DNA from: Thioalkalivibrio sp. ALE31
GTDB taxonomy: Bacteria; Pseudomonadota; Gammaproteobacteria; Ectothiorhodospirales; Ectothiorhodospiraceae
NCBI RefSeq assembly: GCF_000377405.1
Contig: NZ_KB905022.1
Span: 186,001-250,000 of the forward strand
Direction: 5' to 3'
DNA: 64,000 bases
Positions 8,233-19,137 of the stretch are shown here, in pieces. The notes beneath the pieces were generated by a model. That model was not told where the DNA came from and made no database searches. It worked only from the letters and a program-made list of their open reading frames with translations. A program made the position numbers and the translations under genes. The first letter of the stretch is position 1. Each line of letters starts with the position of its first letter.

Positions 8233-9262
8233 TGCCACCGGCCGCCGGCGGTCAGATCAGGATGGCGGCATGAAGGTGCGCTACGGGCCCGCCCGTCGGG
8301 TCGCGTTCCGGCTGCGCTGGTATCTGATCCTTTTGCTGGTGGCCAGCCCGGTGCTGTACTTCCTTTACACGCTGGTCAACGACGCCATATCGACCGAGGT
8401 CCCGGCTCTGGTCTGGTACCCCCAGCATCAATTGCTGGCCGAGGTTCCGGGTTTTGTGGAATCGATCGCCGTCGAGCCCTGGGACCGTGTGACCCGGGGG
8501 GAAGAGGTCGTGCGACAGCACAGTCCGCAGTTGGAACGGCGCGGTCGGCAGATCGAACAGGACCTCGAGCGCCTGCGCGAGCGGGTGGCGCTTTCCGGGC
8601 AGGAACAGGGCGCGGACCTCGAGCGCCGGATCGAACTGCTCCAGCAAAGCCTGGACGAATTCCGTGCGCAGGAACGCCGTCTGGAGCGCCTGATCGACAG
8701 GGGGGCGGCGGGTCGTGGTGAACTCCTTCCGGTCCGCGCGGAGCGGGCACGCGTGGAGGAGCGTCTCGCCGAGCTGGAAGGCAATTTGGCGCGTGTCCCG
8801 CGGGGTGATGCGGTGGAATCCTGGCCGGACAGTCTCCAGTTACGACATGACGACCTCCTCGGAGAGCGAGCGGAGGTGCGGCAGGAAAGCCGCCAACTGG
8901 TCAAGACGGCCGATCTGGATGGCGTGGTGACGGAGATCCTGGTAGAGCCAGGGCAATTCGTGGCCGTCGGCACGCCCCTGCTGCGGTATAGCGGGACGCG
9001 GCTTCGTGTGGTGGCGTATGTGGAGCCCCGCCACCTGGAGCGGCGGCTGGAACCGGGGCGCGAGGTCAGCCTGATCCTTCCGGATGGTGAGCGGCGAAGG
9101 GCTGCTGTGACAGCTACCGTTGGGGCGGCCGATCGGCTTCCGGCGGCCTTCCGGTCGGGGCTGGGTGGAGGCGAGAGCGCGGTCCCGGTGATTGTTGAGC
9201 CGGTCTCCGAATTGCCGGAGATATGGCGCGTGGATCGCCTGCCTCTGCGGGTCAAATTCTAG
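8216..9262 (+). CDS. HlyD-type periplasmic adaptor (membrane fusion protein)
   Basis: 348 residues; starts 17 bp inside the preceding gene. One transmembrane helix at about 33-55 follows a basic N-terminus. Two half-lipoyl motifs (GFVESIAVEPWDRVTRGEEV near 78 and DGVVTEILVEPGQFVAVGTP near 235) flank a charged coiled coil (about 100-220). A C-terminal beta-barrel domain follows. This is the normal plan for adaptors that bridge an inner-membrane machine to a TolC-like duct. No ABC or RND transporter is encoded here, so the likely inner-membrane partner is the GT2 synthase. Last gene of the operon. Confidence 0.85.
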   Translation: MKIRFDATGRRRSDQDGGMKVRYGPARRVAFRLRWYLILLLVASPVLYFLYTLVNDAISTEVPALVWYPQHQLLAEVPGFVESIAVEPWDRVTRGEEVVRQHSPQLERRGRQIEQDLERLRERVALSGQEQGADLERRIELLQQSLDEFRAQERRLERLIDRGAAGRGELLPVRAERARVEERLAELEGNLARVPRGDAVESWPDSLQLRHDDLLGERAEVRQESRQLVKTADLDGVVTEILVEPGQFVAVGTPLLRYSGTRLRVVAYVEPRHLERRLEPGREVSLILPDGERRRAAVTATVGAADRLPAAFRSGLGGGESAVPVIVEPVSELPEIWRVDRLPLRVKF

Positions 9263-9356
9263 GGAAACATCGATTTTTTCGGGCATTCGCGCCGTCAAGG
9301 TTGTCGAATGCAACGCCGCCCTGATGGGACTTGGACCCATGCGGGTGCACCCGGGG

Positions 9357-11171
9357 TCAGTTCTTTCTCTGGACCCTGTCCAGCCGGATGCCGGTCGCGA
9401 TCAGGCCGACGTGGCTGAAGGCCTGCGGGAAGTTGCCGAGGAAGGCCCCGCTGGCCGGGTCGATCTGTTCCGGCAGAAGGCCCAGGTGGTTGCTGCGTTC
9501 GCACAGCGAGTCGTAGAGTGCCTGGGCCTCGTCCAGGCGACCCTGACCCAGCAGGTTGTCGGCCAGCCAGAAGCTGCACAGCACGAACGCGCCCTCGTGT
9601 CCGGGCAGCCCGTCCGGGGATTCCTCCGGCAGATAGCGGTAGAGCAGGCCGTTTCCGGCACCCAGGCGTCGCACGACGGCCTCGGTGGTGGCGATCATCT
9701 TCGGGTGATCCGCGGGGATGACGCCGCGTCCCGGCAGGGCCAGCAGGCTCGCGTCGATGCCGCCGCCACCCAGATGCTCGGTGAGGCTCTGGAGTTCGGG
9801 GTCCCAGGCCTGTTCCAGGATCGCTTCGCGGATCTGCCGCGCCTCGTCCCGCCAGAGGGCGCTGTTGCCTTCCATGCCATTGGTCTCGGCCAGCGCGGCA
9901 CCGCGCTCCAGCGCGACCGCGCAGAGGGCGGCGGAGTAGGTGAAGGGGCGTCCGGCGGTGCGCACTTCCCAGATCCCGTGGTCGGGATTTTTCCACTCCG
10001 TGTTGGCGGATTCGACCAGGCGCCGCAGGCGCCCCCACAGGTGATCGTCCAGCGTGCCGCCCCAGCGGACCCAGCGCCAGGCGCAGTCGAGGATCTCGCC
10101 GAATACGTCGTGCTGGCGCTGCTCGACCGCGCCATTCCCCCAGCGTACGGGGCCCGAGCCGCGGTAGCCCTCCAGTTCGGGGTCGCTGCGCTCGGGTTGC
10201 GGGAGGTGGCCATCCACGTCGTACAGCACCCGTGGCCAGCCTGCGCGATCGACCGCGTCCAGGGCCCAGCCGATGAAACCGGCGGCCTCGTGGGTCATGC
10301 CGATATCGCTCATCGCATAGACCGAAAACGCCGCATCGCGGATCCACGCGTACCGATAGTCCCAGTTGCGGGGGCCGCCGATCGCCTCCGGCAGGGAGGA
10401 GGTGGGGGCCGCGATCATCGCCCCGGTGGCGGTGTAGTCCATCAGCTTGAGGGTGACCGCCGAGCGGCGGACGAGCTCTTCCCGGGGACCTGCATAATCG
10501 AAGTGCCGCATCCATCGTCTCCAGACCAGCAGCGTGGCCTCGAGCAGTTCCTGCGGGGTGCGGGCCTGGAACCGGTGCGTGTGCGGCCCCCAACCGAGCA
10601 GCAGGTGATGCTGCTCGCCGGACTCGAGTTCATGCAGGCTGTCCAGCGCCTCCAGTGGCAGGGAGGTGTTCAGCGCCAGGTCCAGCTCCGGCTGGTGGTG
10701 CAGGGCCAGGCGCAGGCCGGCGCCATGCGGCGCAACGGTCGCGCCACCGCGGGGCGCGATCTGCACCCGCAGACGTACCCGACCCTCCAGCACCTCGATC
10801 CGGCGCAGCAGCTCGTTGCGCCCGGCGGGGGCGTCCTCGGAAAGGTCCGCCCCCGCGCGCAGGGGCAGGCAGTCGGTGATGCGAACCCGGCCCTCCGGGC
10901 CGGTCATCTCGGTAATCAGTACGGCGGTGTCCGGGATGTAGCGCTGGTGCGAGGCGATCAGCGGTTCCGGGGCCACGCGGAAGGCACCACCGCGCTTTTG
11001 GTCCAGCAGGGCGCAGAACAGGGGCTCGGAGTCGAAGCGGGGCACGCACATCCAGGGGATGGCGCCGTCGCGGCCCACCAGCGCGGCGGTGGTGCAATTC
11101 CCGATCAGGCCGTGGTCTTCGATGGGCAGGTAGCCGTCGATGCGTTGTACGGGGCGGTCGGACAGCGTCAC
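9357..11171 (-). CDS. Glycoside hydrolase family 15 protein (glucoamylase/trehalase-like)
   Basis: 604 residues from GTG 11171, which overlaps the treZ stop (GTGA) and has AGGGAG 7 nt upstream. The N-terminus (DGYLPIEDHGLIGNCTTAAL) and the core (RNWDYRYAWIRDAAFS, about 255-270) are typical of the bacterial GH15 group that includes glucoamylases, glucodextranases and some trehalases. The (alpha/alpha)6 barrel acts by inversion on alpha-glucosidic bonds. No signal peptide, so cytoplasmic. Translational coupling to treZ and treY indicates a role in maltodextrin or trehalose turnover: it could trim chains after TreZ cleavage or hydrolyse trehalose. Which of these cannot be decided from sequence. 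Confidence 0.85.
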   Translation of the reverse strand: MTLSDRPVQRIDGYLPIEDHGLIGNCTTAALVGRDGAIPWMCVPRFDSEPLFCALLDQKRGGAFRVAPEPLIASHQRYIPDTAVLITEMTGPEGRVRITDCLPLRAGADLSEDAPAGRNELLRRIEVLEGRVRLRVQIAPRGGATVAPHGAGLRLALHHQPELDLALNTSLPLEALDSLHELESGEQHHLLLGWGPHTHRFQARTPQELLEATLLVWRRWMRHFDYAGPREELVRRSAVTLKLMDYTATGAMIAAPTSSLPEAIGGPRNWDYRYAWIRDAAFSVYAMSDIGMTHEAAGFIGWALDAVDRAGWPRVLYDVDGHLPQPERSDPELEGYRGSGPVRWGNGAVEQRQHDVFGEILDCAWRWVRWGGTLDDHLWGRLRRLVESANTEWKNPDHGIWEVRTAGRPFTYSAALCAVALERGAALAETNGMEGNSALWRDEARQIREAILEQAWDPELQSLTEHLGGGGIDASLLALPGRGVIPADHPKMIATTEAVVRRLGAGNGLLYRYLPEESPDGLPGHEGAFVLCSFWLADNLLGQGRLDEAQALYDSLCERSNHLGLLPEQIDPASGAFLGNFPQAFSHVGLIATGIRLDRVQRKN

Positions 11172-12946
11172 TGCATCACTCCCTCGCCACGCAAGGTGGC
11201 CCAAGTGGATCGGTCAGTCCCCAGGATGACCACGGATTCGCCGGGCAGGGTCAGGCGATCCGAGTCCACCACGATACCCGCATCGGAACACAACAGGCTG
11301 TGCAGCCCCCGGGCCCCCGGGCAGCGCAGGCGCTGCGGGGCCGGGGTCAGATTGCAGGCCAGCAGCAGCCCCGGCCGCTGTATCTCCAGCCAGCGTGCCG
11401 CTTCGTCGAAGCGCACCTCGATCGACTCCAGGCGGTCATCGGCGAAGGTCCAATGGGTGTGGCGCAGGGCGATCAGCGCGCGATACCAGCGCAGGATCCG
11501 GGCATGGGGTGCGCGTTCCCGCTCGTCCCAGTTCAGCCGGGAGCGTACGAAGGTGTCGCGGGATTGTGGATCGGGGATGTCGCGGGCACCGCGCAGGAAG
11601 GCCGCGAACTCGCGCCGGCGGCCTTCGCTGACCGCGTGCCCGAGGTCGACGTCGACATGATCGGTGAAATACAGAAACGGCGCTGTGGCCGCCCATTCCT
11701 CGCCCTGGAACAGCAGGGGCACGAAGGGGCTGGTCAGCACCAGTGCGGCCCCGATCTCCAGCAGGCCGGGGGCGAGTTGCGCACCGATGCGGTCGCCGCG
11801 CGCCCGGTTGCCGATCTGGTCATGGTTTTGCAGGCAGCCGATGAAGCGCCGCCCGGGCAGGTCGGATGCCGGGCGGCCGTGGGTACGCCGACGGTAGTGC
11901 GAGTAGCGGCCGTCGTAGGCGAGGCCCCGGTTCAGCACCCGGGCGAGATCCGCGAGCTGTCCGAAGTCCGCGTAGTAGCCGTCGGACTCGCCGGTCAGCA
12001 GGGCATGCAGGGCGTGGTGGAAGTCCTCGTTCCACTGCGCGTCCAGGCCGTAGCCGCCGACCTCGACCGGCCGGGTCACGCGCGGGTCGTTGCGGTCGTT
12101 CTCCGCGATGACCACCAGATGCCGCCCGAGCGCGCGCCCCAGGCGCTGCACCTCGGCGGCGAGCTGCTCGAGGAAATGGGTGGCCGAGGTATCGATGATC
12201 GCGTGCACCGCGTCGAGGCGCAGGCCGTCGAGGTGATAGTCACGCAGCCACATCCGGGCGTTGTCGATGAAGAAGCGGCGCACGGCATCGCTGTCGGGCC
12301 CGTCGAGGTTGACCGCCTCGCCCCAGGGGGTCTGGTAGCGGTCGGTGAAATACGGGCCGAACTGCGCCAGGAAGTTGCCGTCCGGGCCGAGGTGGTTGTA
12401 GACCACGTCCAGCAGCACCGCGATGCCGCGCCGGTGGCAAGCATCGACCAGGCGTTTCAGACCCTCGGGGCCCCCGTAGGCGTGATGCGGGGCATACAGG
12501 TTCACCCCGTCGTAGCCCCAGCCGCGCGCGCCGGGGAACTCCGCCACCGGCATCAGTTCCAGATGGGTCACGCCGAGCTCGGCCAGATGGTCCAGGCGCT
12601 CGGTCACGCCGTCGAAACTGCCCGCCGGGGTGAAGGTGCCGACGTGGATTTCCTGTATCACCGCCGCGGCCAGCGGCGGCGCCTGCCAGCCGGCGTCGTG
12701 CCAGTCGAAGCGGGCATGGTCCAGCCAGCGCGACGGGCCGTGCACGCCCTGGGGCTGCCAGGCGGAGCGCGGATCGGGGAACGGGCCGTTGCCGTCGACG
12801 CGGAAGGCGTAGTCGCTGCCGTGCACCACTTGCTCTGTCTCCAGCGACCACCAGCCGTCTGCCTGGTGGTCCATCGGCATGCGATTGTCAACGCACTCCA
12901 GCTCGACCCGATTCGCCTCCGGGGCCCACACGCGCACGGTCGTCAT
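11168..12946 (-). CDS. treZ: Malto-oligosyltrehalose trehalohydrolase
   Basis: 592 residues. N-terminal beta-sandwich (VRVWAPEANRVELE) followed by a GH13 barrel. Conserved regions are visible: VVYNHLGPDGN (I), LRLDAVHAI with the nucleophile Asp (II), VIAENDRNDPR with the acid/base Glu (III) and FLQNHDQIGN (IV). The enzyme releases trehalose from maltooligosyl-trehalose made by TreY. Its start overlaps the treY stop (ATGA) and its stop overlaps the GH15 start, so all three are coupled. Trehalose probably serves as compatible solute or reserve. Confidence 0.93.
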   Translation of the reverse strand: MTTVRVWAPEANRVELECVDNRMPMDHQADGWWSLETEQVVHGSDYAFRVDGNGPFPDPRSAWQPQGVHGPSRWLDHARFDWHDAGWQAPPLAAAVIQEIHVGTFTPAGSFDGVTERLDHLAELGVTHLELMPVAEFPGARGWGYDGVNLYAPHHAYGGPEGLKRLVDACHRRGIAVLLDVVYNHLGPDGNFLAQFGPYFTDRYQTPWGEAVNLDGPDSDAVRRFFIDNARMWLRDYHLDGLRLDAVHAIIDTSATHFLEQLAAEVQRLGRALGRHLVVIAENDRNDPRVTRPVEVGGYGLDAQWNEDFHHALHALLTGESDGYYADFGQLADLARVLNRGLAYDGRYSHYRRRTHGRPASDLPGRRFIGCLQNHDQIGNRARGDRIGAQLAPGLLEIGAALVLTSPFVPLLFQGEEWAATAPFLYFTDHVDVDLGHAVSEGRRREFAAFLRGARDIPDPQSRDTFVRSRLNWDERERAPHARILRWYRALIALRHTHWTFADDRLESIEVRFDEAARWLEIQRPGLLLACNLTPAPQRLRCPGARGLHSLLCSDAGIVVDSDRLTLPGESVVILGTDRSTWATLRGEGVMQ

Positions 12947-15666
12947 GGCGCGGCCTGCTCGCGTTCGAGGAGGGCCACCGGAAACGCCGCCAGGATCTCC
13001 GCGACTGGGTGCTCGCCGCCTTGCAGCGTCGCGCCGCACAGGCGGTTGTGCCAGGTGCCGGGCGGCAGCATCAGCCGGGTATCGCGCCAGTCGCCCGCGA
13101 GCGCGAGTACCAGACGGGGGACCAGCACCAGCGCCCCTTCGCCGCGCAGGTAGGCGACCACGTGACTGGCGCGTTCGCCGCTGGCGCGCAGCGGGGTGTA
13201 CGCGGCATCCGGGTCGAACCATTCCGGGTGACGGCGGCGCAGGGCCAGGGCCTGCTGCACCACCCACTGCTTGGGCAGGCCCTCGTCGGCACGCGCCTGG
13301 ATCTGTGTCGCGCTCAGGTGCTGAAGCTCCTCCAGTAGCCGGGCACGCGTGGCAAAGTCCACCGGGCGGCGGTTGTCCGGATCGACCAGGCTCAGGTCCC
13401 ACAGTTCGCTGCCCTGGTAGAGGTCCGGGATCCCGGGCGCGGTCAGCTTGATCAGCGTCTGCGCCAGGCTGTTGGTGCGCCCGGGGGCGACCAGTGGTCG
13501 CAGGAATGCCTCCAGCGCCTCGCGAAACCCGGGGTCGCCGAGGGTCCTTGCCACGAACGCGTGCAGGGCCTGTTCGTAGTCCTCCTGGGGCTGGGTCCAG
13601 CTGGTTTGCCGCTTGGCCTCGCGTGCGGCCTTCTCCATGTAGGCGGTCATGCGTTCGACGTCGATCGGCCAGGCGCCCACCAGGGTCTGGTAATAGAGAT
13701 ACTCGATCGCCGGGTCCGGCCATTCACCGGTGCGGTGGCGAGCGTTCTGGCGCATCCATCCGCGCACGCCTGTGGCCCATGCCTCCGGGATCTCCGAGAG
13801 CAGTAGCAGCCGGGCGCGCACGTCCTCGCTGCGCTTGGTGTCATGGGTCGAGGTGGTCAGCATGGCCTCGGGGTGTCGGGCCCGGGCGCGGGCGCTGGCC
13901 GCGTGGAATTCGTCCACCGCTATCCCGAAGCGACCGGGGTCACCGCCGACCTCGTTGAGGGCCGTCAGGCGGTGGTAGCGGTACAGCGCGGTATCCTCCA
14001 CGCCCTTGGCCATCGCCGGGCCGGTCAGCTGCTGGAAGCGCAGGGCCAGCTCGGTCGCGTGCTCGCCGGGGATGCGGAGCAGGAGCAGGTCACGCAGGAA
14101 CTGCAGCAATTCGCTGTCCAGTTCCGGGCGGCGCGCGGCGGCCTGCTCGATCGCGGTCTCGACGCGGGCGATGTCCGCCGCCGTCACGCCACCTTCGCGC
14201 GGGGCGAGGTAGGTGCGGTAGACCGGGAAGCAGGCGGCCGCCTCCAGCAGGGCGAGGTACAGCTCGTGGCGGGTGTAGTCGCGGTGGCGCCGGTGTTGCT
14301 CGCAGATCGCCACGAACAGCGAGCTCAGGCGGTTCAGCTCGCTGCCGAGCAGGTCCTTCAGCACTAGGCGCTTGCATTCGTAGACCCGCCCCGGGTAGTC
14401 GGCGTCTTCGCCCGTGATCTCCTCGAACAGCCGCGTCAGCGGGGCCTCGCCGGCCGGGTCCACGAACAGCCCCTGCACGCGGTTGAGGAAGTCGTAGCCG
14501 GTGGTGCCGGCGATTGGCCAGTCGCGCGGCAACGACTCGTTGGGCTCGAGGATCTTCTCGGCGACGATCCAGGTGCCCGGACAGGCGCGGCGCAACTGGT
14601 TGAAGTACTGCCCGGGATCGCGCAGGCCATCCGGATGGTCGACTCGCAGGCCGTGCACCGCGCCTTCCGCCACCCAGCGCACCGGCAGTGCATGCACGGC
14701 CCGGAACACGTCCTCCCGCTCCTGGCGCAGTCCGGCCAGGTCGTTGATGTCGAAGAACCGCCGGTAGCCGAGGTCGCGTCCGGCCGTGCGCCACCAGGCG
14801 AGGCGGTAGTTCTGCTTCTCGATCAGGGCATCCAGCGCATCGGGATCGGCGTTGATCCGGGCCACCTCGGCCGCGATGGCCTCGGCGGCCGCCGGGTCGT
14901 CGCGGGTGATTTCGTCCAGCAACTGGCGAATGACGCCCTGGTCGCGGTGCCGGCGTGCTACCGAGTCGCGCCCGGTGAGCTGGGGCTGCGGGAGGCGTGC
15001 GCAGGATTCCGCGAGAAAGCCCAGAAACTCGATGCCCGTGGTGCGACCGGCGCGGTCGAGCAGGTCATTGAGCGAGGATGGATCCAGCGGGAAGCGGTGC
15101 TCGTAATAGGCAAGATCGAACAGTCCGCCATCGTATTGCAGCCGGATCTCGCCGGCCTCGAGGACGCGGCCGTAATGATCACCCAGCACCGGGAGCAGGA
15201 CCTTGTTGGGCCAGCGCTCCTCCGAGGACTCCCAGTCCACGTCGAAATGCATCGCGAACCGGCTGGACGGGCCGTTCTCCAGCACATCCCACCACCACGG
15301 GTTCTGGTCTCCGGCCACCGCCATGTGGTTGGGTACGATGTCCAGCACCAGCCCCATCCCGGCAGCCGCCAGCGCCGCGCACAGGCGCTGGCGCGCCGCC
15401 TCGCCCCCGAGCTCGTCGTTGACCCGGGAGGGGTCGACCACATCGTAGCCATGGGTGCTGCCGCGCACCGCCTGCAGGATCGGTGAGAGATAGACATGCG
15501 AGATGCCCAGCCGCGCCAGATAGGGGACGACCTCGACGGCGTCGTCCAGCGTGAAGCCCGGGTGCAGCTGCAGGCGGCAGGTCGCGATGCGTTCGGGCTG
15601 CACGCGCTGCCCTTCGCGGCACTCGGCGGCGTCCGCGCTTGCTGTGCTGCCGAAGGATTCCTGCAT
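12943..15666 (-). CDS. treY: Malto-oligosyltrehalose synthase
   Basis: 907 residues from ATG 15666. GGAGG sits only 3 nt upstream of that ATG, so a GTG at 15603 (VQPERIATCRLQLHPGF), whose product matches the usual TreY N-terminus, is a real alternative. GH13 motifs: VLDIVPNHMAV (I), GLRVDHPDGL (II), WIVAEKIL (III) and TSTHDTKRSED (IV). The enzyme converts the reducing-end alpha-1,4 bond of maltodextrins to alpha,alpha-1,1. First gene of the treY-treZ-GH15 operon. A short hairpin (GCCCCG 15691-15696 with CGGGGC 15701-15706) lies in the leader. Confidence 0.93.
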   Translation of the reverse strand: MQESFGSTASADAAECREGQRVQPERIATCRLQLHPGFTLDDAVEVVPYLARLGISHVYLSPILQAVRGSTHGYDVVDPSRVNDELGGEAARQRLCAALAAAGMGLVLDIVPNHMAVAGDQNPWWWDVLENGPSSRFAMHFDVDWESSEERWPNKVLLPVLGDHYGRVLEAGEIRLQYDGGLFDLAYYEHRFPLDPSSLNDLLDRAGRTTGIEFLGFLAESCARLPQPQLTGRDSVARRHRDQGVIRQLLDEITRDDPAAAEAIAAEVARINADPDALDALIEKQNYRLAWWRTAGRDLGYRRFFDINDLAGLRQEREDVFRAVHALPVRWVAEGAVHGLRVDHPDGLRDPGQYFNQLRRACPGTWIVAEKILEPNESLPRDWPIAGTTGYDFLNRVQGLFVDPAGEAPLTRLFEEITGEDADYPGRVYECKRLVLKDLLGSELNRLSSLFVAICEQHRRHRDYTRHELYLALLEAAACFPVYRTYLAPREGGVTAADIARVETAIEQAAARRPELDSELLQFLRDLLLLRIPGEHATELALRFQQLTGPAMAKGVEDTALYRYHRLTALNEVGGDPGRFGIAVDEFHAASARARARHPEAMLTTSTHDTKRSEDVRARLLLLSEIPEAWATGVRGWMRQNARHRTGEWPDPAIEYLYYQTLVGAWPIDVERMTAYMEKAAREAKRQTSWTQPQEDYEQALHAFVARTLGDPGFREALEAFLRPLVAPGRTNSLAQTLIKLTAPGIPDLYQGSELWDLSLVDPDNRRPVDFATRARLLEELQHLSATQIQARADEGLPKQWVVQQALALRRRHPEWFDPDAAYTPLRASGERASHVVAYLRGEGALVLVPRLVLALAGDWRDTRLMLPPGTWHNRLCGATLQGGEHPVAEILAAFPVALLEREQAAP

Positions 15667-15841
15667 CGCCCTCCGCCCCGACGCTTGACCGCCCCGCAAA
15701 CGGGGCCCTGCTCAGCGACTGCGTCATGCAAATATGGACCAGATTCCGGGGGAAGGGAATGCATGCCCGACCGCAAGCAGCCATCGGCGCAGCGCCAGCG
15801 GTTGAGAGCGACCCCCTGCCGGGCCTCGGGGGGTGCGCAGT

Positions 15842-15864
15842 GGAATGGGGTAAGCTTCCATTCC
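15842..15864. promoter_or_regulatory. Small inverted repeat upstream of the broken exported-protein gene
   Basis: GGAATGG (15842-15848) and CCATTCC (15858-15864) form a perfect 7-bp inverted repeat with a 9-nt centre, 28 bp before the ATG at 15893. It could be an operator or a leader hairpin. No recognisable -10/-35 pair was found around it. Confidence 0.3.
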
Positions 15865-15892
15865 GTACCCATCCCTGCAAAGGAGTTCCCGC

Positions 15893-16369
15893 ATGCGTCG
15901 TGCGCTGGTATTGCCTGGCGGTTTGCTGTCGGTGTTGGCCGTTTCTCTGGTTTCCGTGAATGCGCAAGCGGCCGAGGCCGCGACCCTGATCCTGGATGGC
16001 GAGGAATACGTGCTGGAGATGGAGGTCTGCGATTTTTCCGGTGATGCGGATGATCGCTACCAGACGCTGGTGGCGCGCGCCGATACTGACCGCGGCCCGC
16101 TGCGGGTGTTCGCCTCGCGCAACGAGGTCGCCGGGATGCTGACGCATTCGATTTCGGCCCAGTTTGGCGATTTTCGTGCGGGGGGCGAGGTGCTGGAGGC
16201 CAATCGGACGCGCATGGGCGGGCAGTGAATCAGCGTCGCCGGCGGTGCGTCGGAGCCGCTGATCCGGATTGATGGCGGTGAACTGCATGCCGAAGGCCGG
16301 TTCGTCGATACCGGGATGACCACCGAGCCAGTGGACGGGCGCCTGACCGCGAGCTGCGATCGCCGATAA
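15893..16369 (+). pseudogene. Small exported protein gene interrupted by an in-frame TGA (16226-16228)
   Basis: ATG 15893 follows AGGAG with good spacing and encodes a signal peptide (MRRALVLPGGLLSVLAVSLV, cleavage near NAQA-AE). The frame stops at TGA 16226, giving 111 residues. The same frame then continues for 46 sense codons (ISVAGGASEPLIRIDGGELH, ending LTASCDRR) to TAA 16369. The downstream part has coding-like composition and supplies a second cysteine that would pair with the single cysteine (MEVCDF) before the stop. One substitution (for example TGG or CGA to TGA) would explain the break. The intact protein would be a roughly 157-residue periplasmic beta-rich protein of unknown function. 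Sequencing error is possible. Confidence 0.65.
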
Positions 16370-16466
16370 GGTTGGCGGAGCGGCTGCGGCCGCTGCATCA
16401 TTTCCCAGCTGTTGGGCGTGCATCCGCCTGACCCCCTGACGTGTCGAATTTCAGGAGGCCTCCGGG

Positions 16467-16781
16467 ATGATCAAGGAATCGGACTGGAAACGGTTCAGCC
16501 AGTTGAAGAAGACCGCGCTGGATCGCTACTGCGAGCGCGCCCTGGCCGATTGCCGGGCGGCAATGGAACAGGAAGACCGCTCGAATCACGAACGCTTTCT
16601 GGATCTCTATCAGCAGCTGAACGAAGCGAACGAGCGGCTTGCATTCATCTTCGATGGCCATGCCCGCTCGAAGGCGCTGGATCAGTTCCTGTGTATGCGG
16701 CGCGAAGGGCTGATCGAAGATGCAGAGCTGGAAGGCTTTACGGAGGCATTTCTGGAGCAGACCCGGCCGATTCGCCCGTAG
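16467..16781 (+). CDS. Conserved hypothetical small helical protein
   Basis: 104 residues; AGGAGG lies 8 nt before the ATG. Sequence is charged, all-helical and without signal or membrane segment (MIKESDWKRFSQLKKTALDR; later HERFLDLYQQLNEANERLAF). The composition resembles small uncharacterised gammaproteobacterial cytosolic proteins. No catalytic motif is visible. It is convergent with ettA across a terminator. I do not recognise a function. Confidence 0.7.
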   Translation: MIKESDWKRFSQLKKTALDRYCERALADCRAAMEQEDRSNHERFLDLYQQLNEANERLAFIFDGHARSKALDQFLCMRREGLIEDAELEGFTEAFLEQTRPIRP

Positions 16782-16854
16782 CCTCGGCGCAGGCCGGCCC
16801 GATGCAGCAGGCATTGGCGATGACCATATGGCCAATGTTCCGGGGGCGGAAAGA

Positions 16855-16882
16855 CGAAGGCCCGGCGGGTGCCGGGCCTTCG
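16855..16882 (-). terminator. Terminator downstream of ettA
   Basis: Perfect 12-bp stem (16855-16866 with 16871-16882) around a GGGT loop, 10 bp beyond the ettA stop. Read on the minus strand it is followed by TCTTTCC, a short U-rich tail. Confidence 0.7.
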
Positions 16883-16891
16883 GGGGGTAGG

Positions 16892-18559
<1,668 letters not shown>

Positions 18560-18738
18560 GATGCTCCTGCGACCTAAGCGGTTTGAATGAGGGGCGGGCC
18601 ACTGACGACCCGCGCTGCGACCGCACTTTACCATTCCGACGAGGGTGAAGCCCGAATGACGCCGGATTTCGACGGCTGTCCGCGCGCTGGCCGGCCAGGG
18701 CGCTCGACAGGTTGGGCGGTGCCGCTGACAATGGCGCC

Positions 18739-19137
18739 ATGATGGCGTGGTGGGAGGGCCTGTTGCTGGTGGGAGCCGGGGGTGCGCTGGGGGGACTGGC
18801 GCGCTTCTGGCTGTCGCAGTGGATCGACAACCGCACCGGGGCCGGCCGTTTCCCGTGGGGGACGCTGGCGGTGAATGCCTCCGGTGCGCTGCTGATCGGG
18901 CTGGCGCTGGGCTGGGCCTCGGGGCCGGCGCTGGCCTCCGGGCTCTGGCTGCTGCTGGTGGTGGGTGTGCTCGGCAGCTTCACCACGGTCTCCTCGTTCA
19001 GCCTGCAGGTGGTCGGGGTCGCGGAGCAGGACGGCCTGCGCCCGGCGCTGGTCTACGTCCTGCTGACCCTGGGCGGGGGGCTGGCGCTGGTGGCCATCGG
19101 GCACGCGCTGGGCCGCCTGGCAGGGGGTGCGGCGTGA
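18739..19137 (+). CDS. crcB: Fluoride channel subunit CrcB/FluC (first copy)
   Basis: 132 residues from ATG 18739 (ATG 18742 also possible). Four hydrophobic helices, with the family motifs GGLARFWLSQW, GTLAVNASGALLIG (pore Asn) and GSFTTVSSFS (pore-lining Phe/Thr/Ser). Exports fluoride as a dual-topology dimer. It overlaps the second copy by 4 nt (GTGA), so the two subunits are made in equal amounts and may form a heterodimer. Confidence 0.88.
   Translation: MMAWWEGLLLVGAGGALGGLARFWLSQWIDNRTGAGRFPWGTLAVNASGALLIGLALGWASGPALASGLWLLLVVGVLGSFTTVSSFSLQVVGVAEQDGLRPALVYVLLTLGGGLALVAIGHALGRLAGGAA

Noticed and set aside
9192-11660. 822-codon plus-strand open frame
   Set aside because: Antisense to GH15 and treZ; composition is that of a high-GC shadow frame and no domain is visible.
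11300-13153. 617-codon plus-strand open frame
   Set aside because: Antisense shadow of treZ; treZ carries all GH13 catalytic regions.
16226-16228. TGA read as selenocysteine
   Set aside because: No SECIS-like hairpin recognised directly after it, and no redox motif around the position; a nonsense mutation is simpler.
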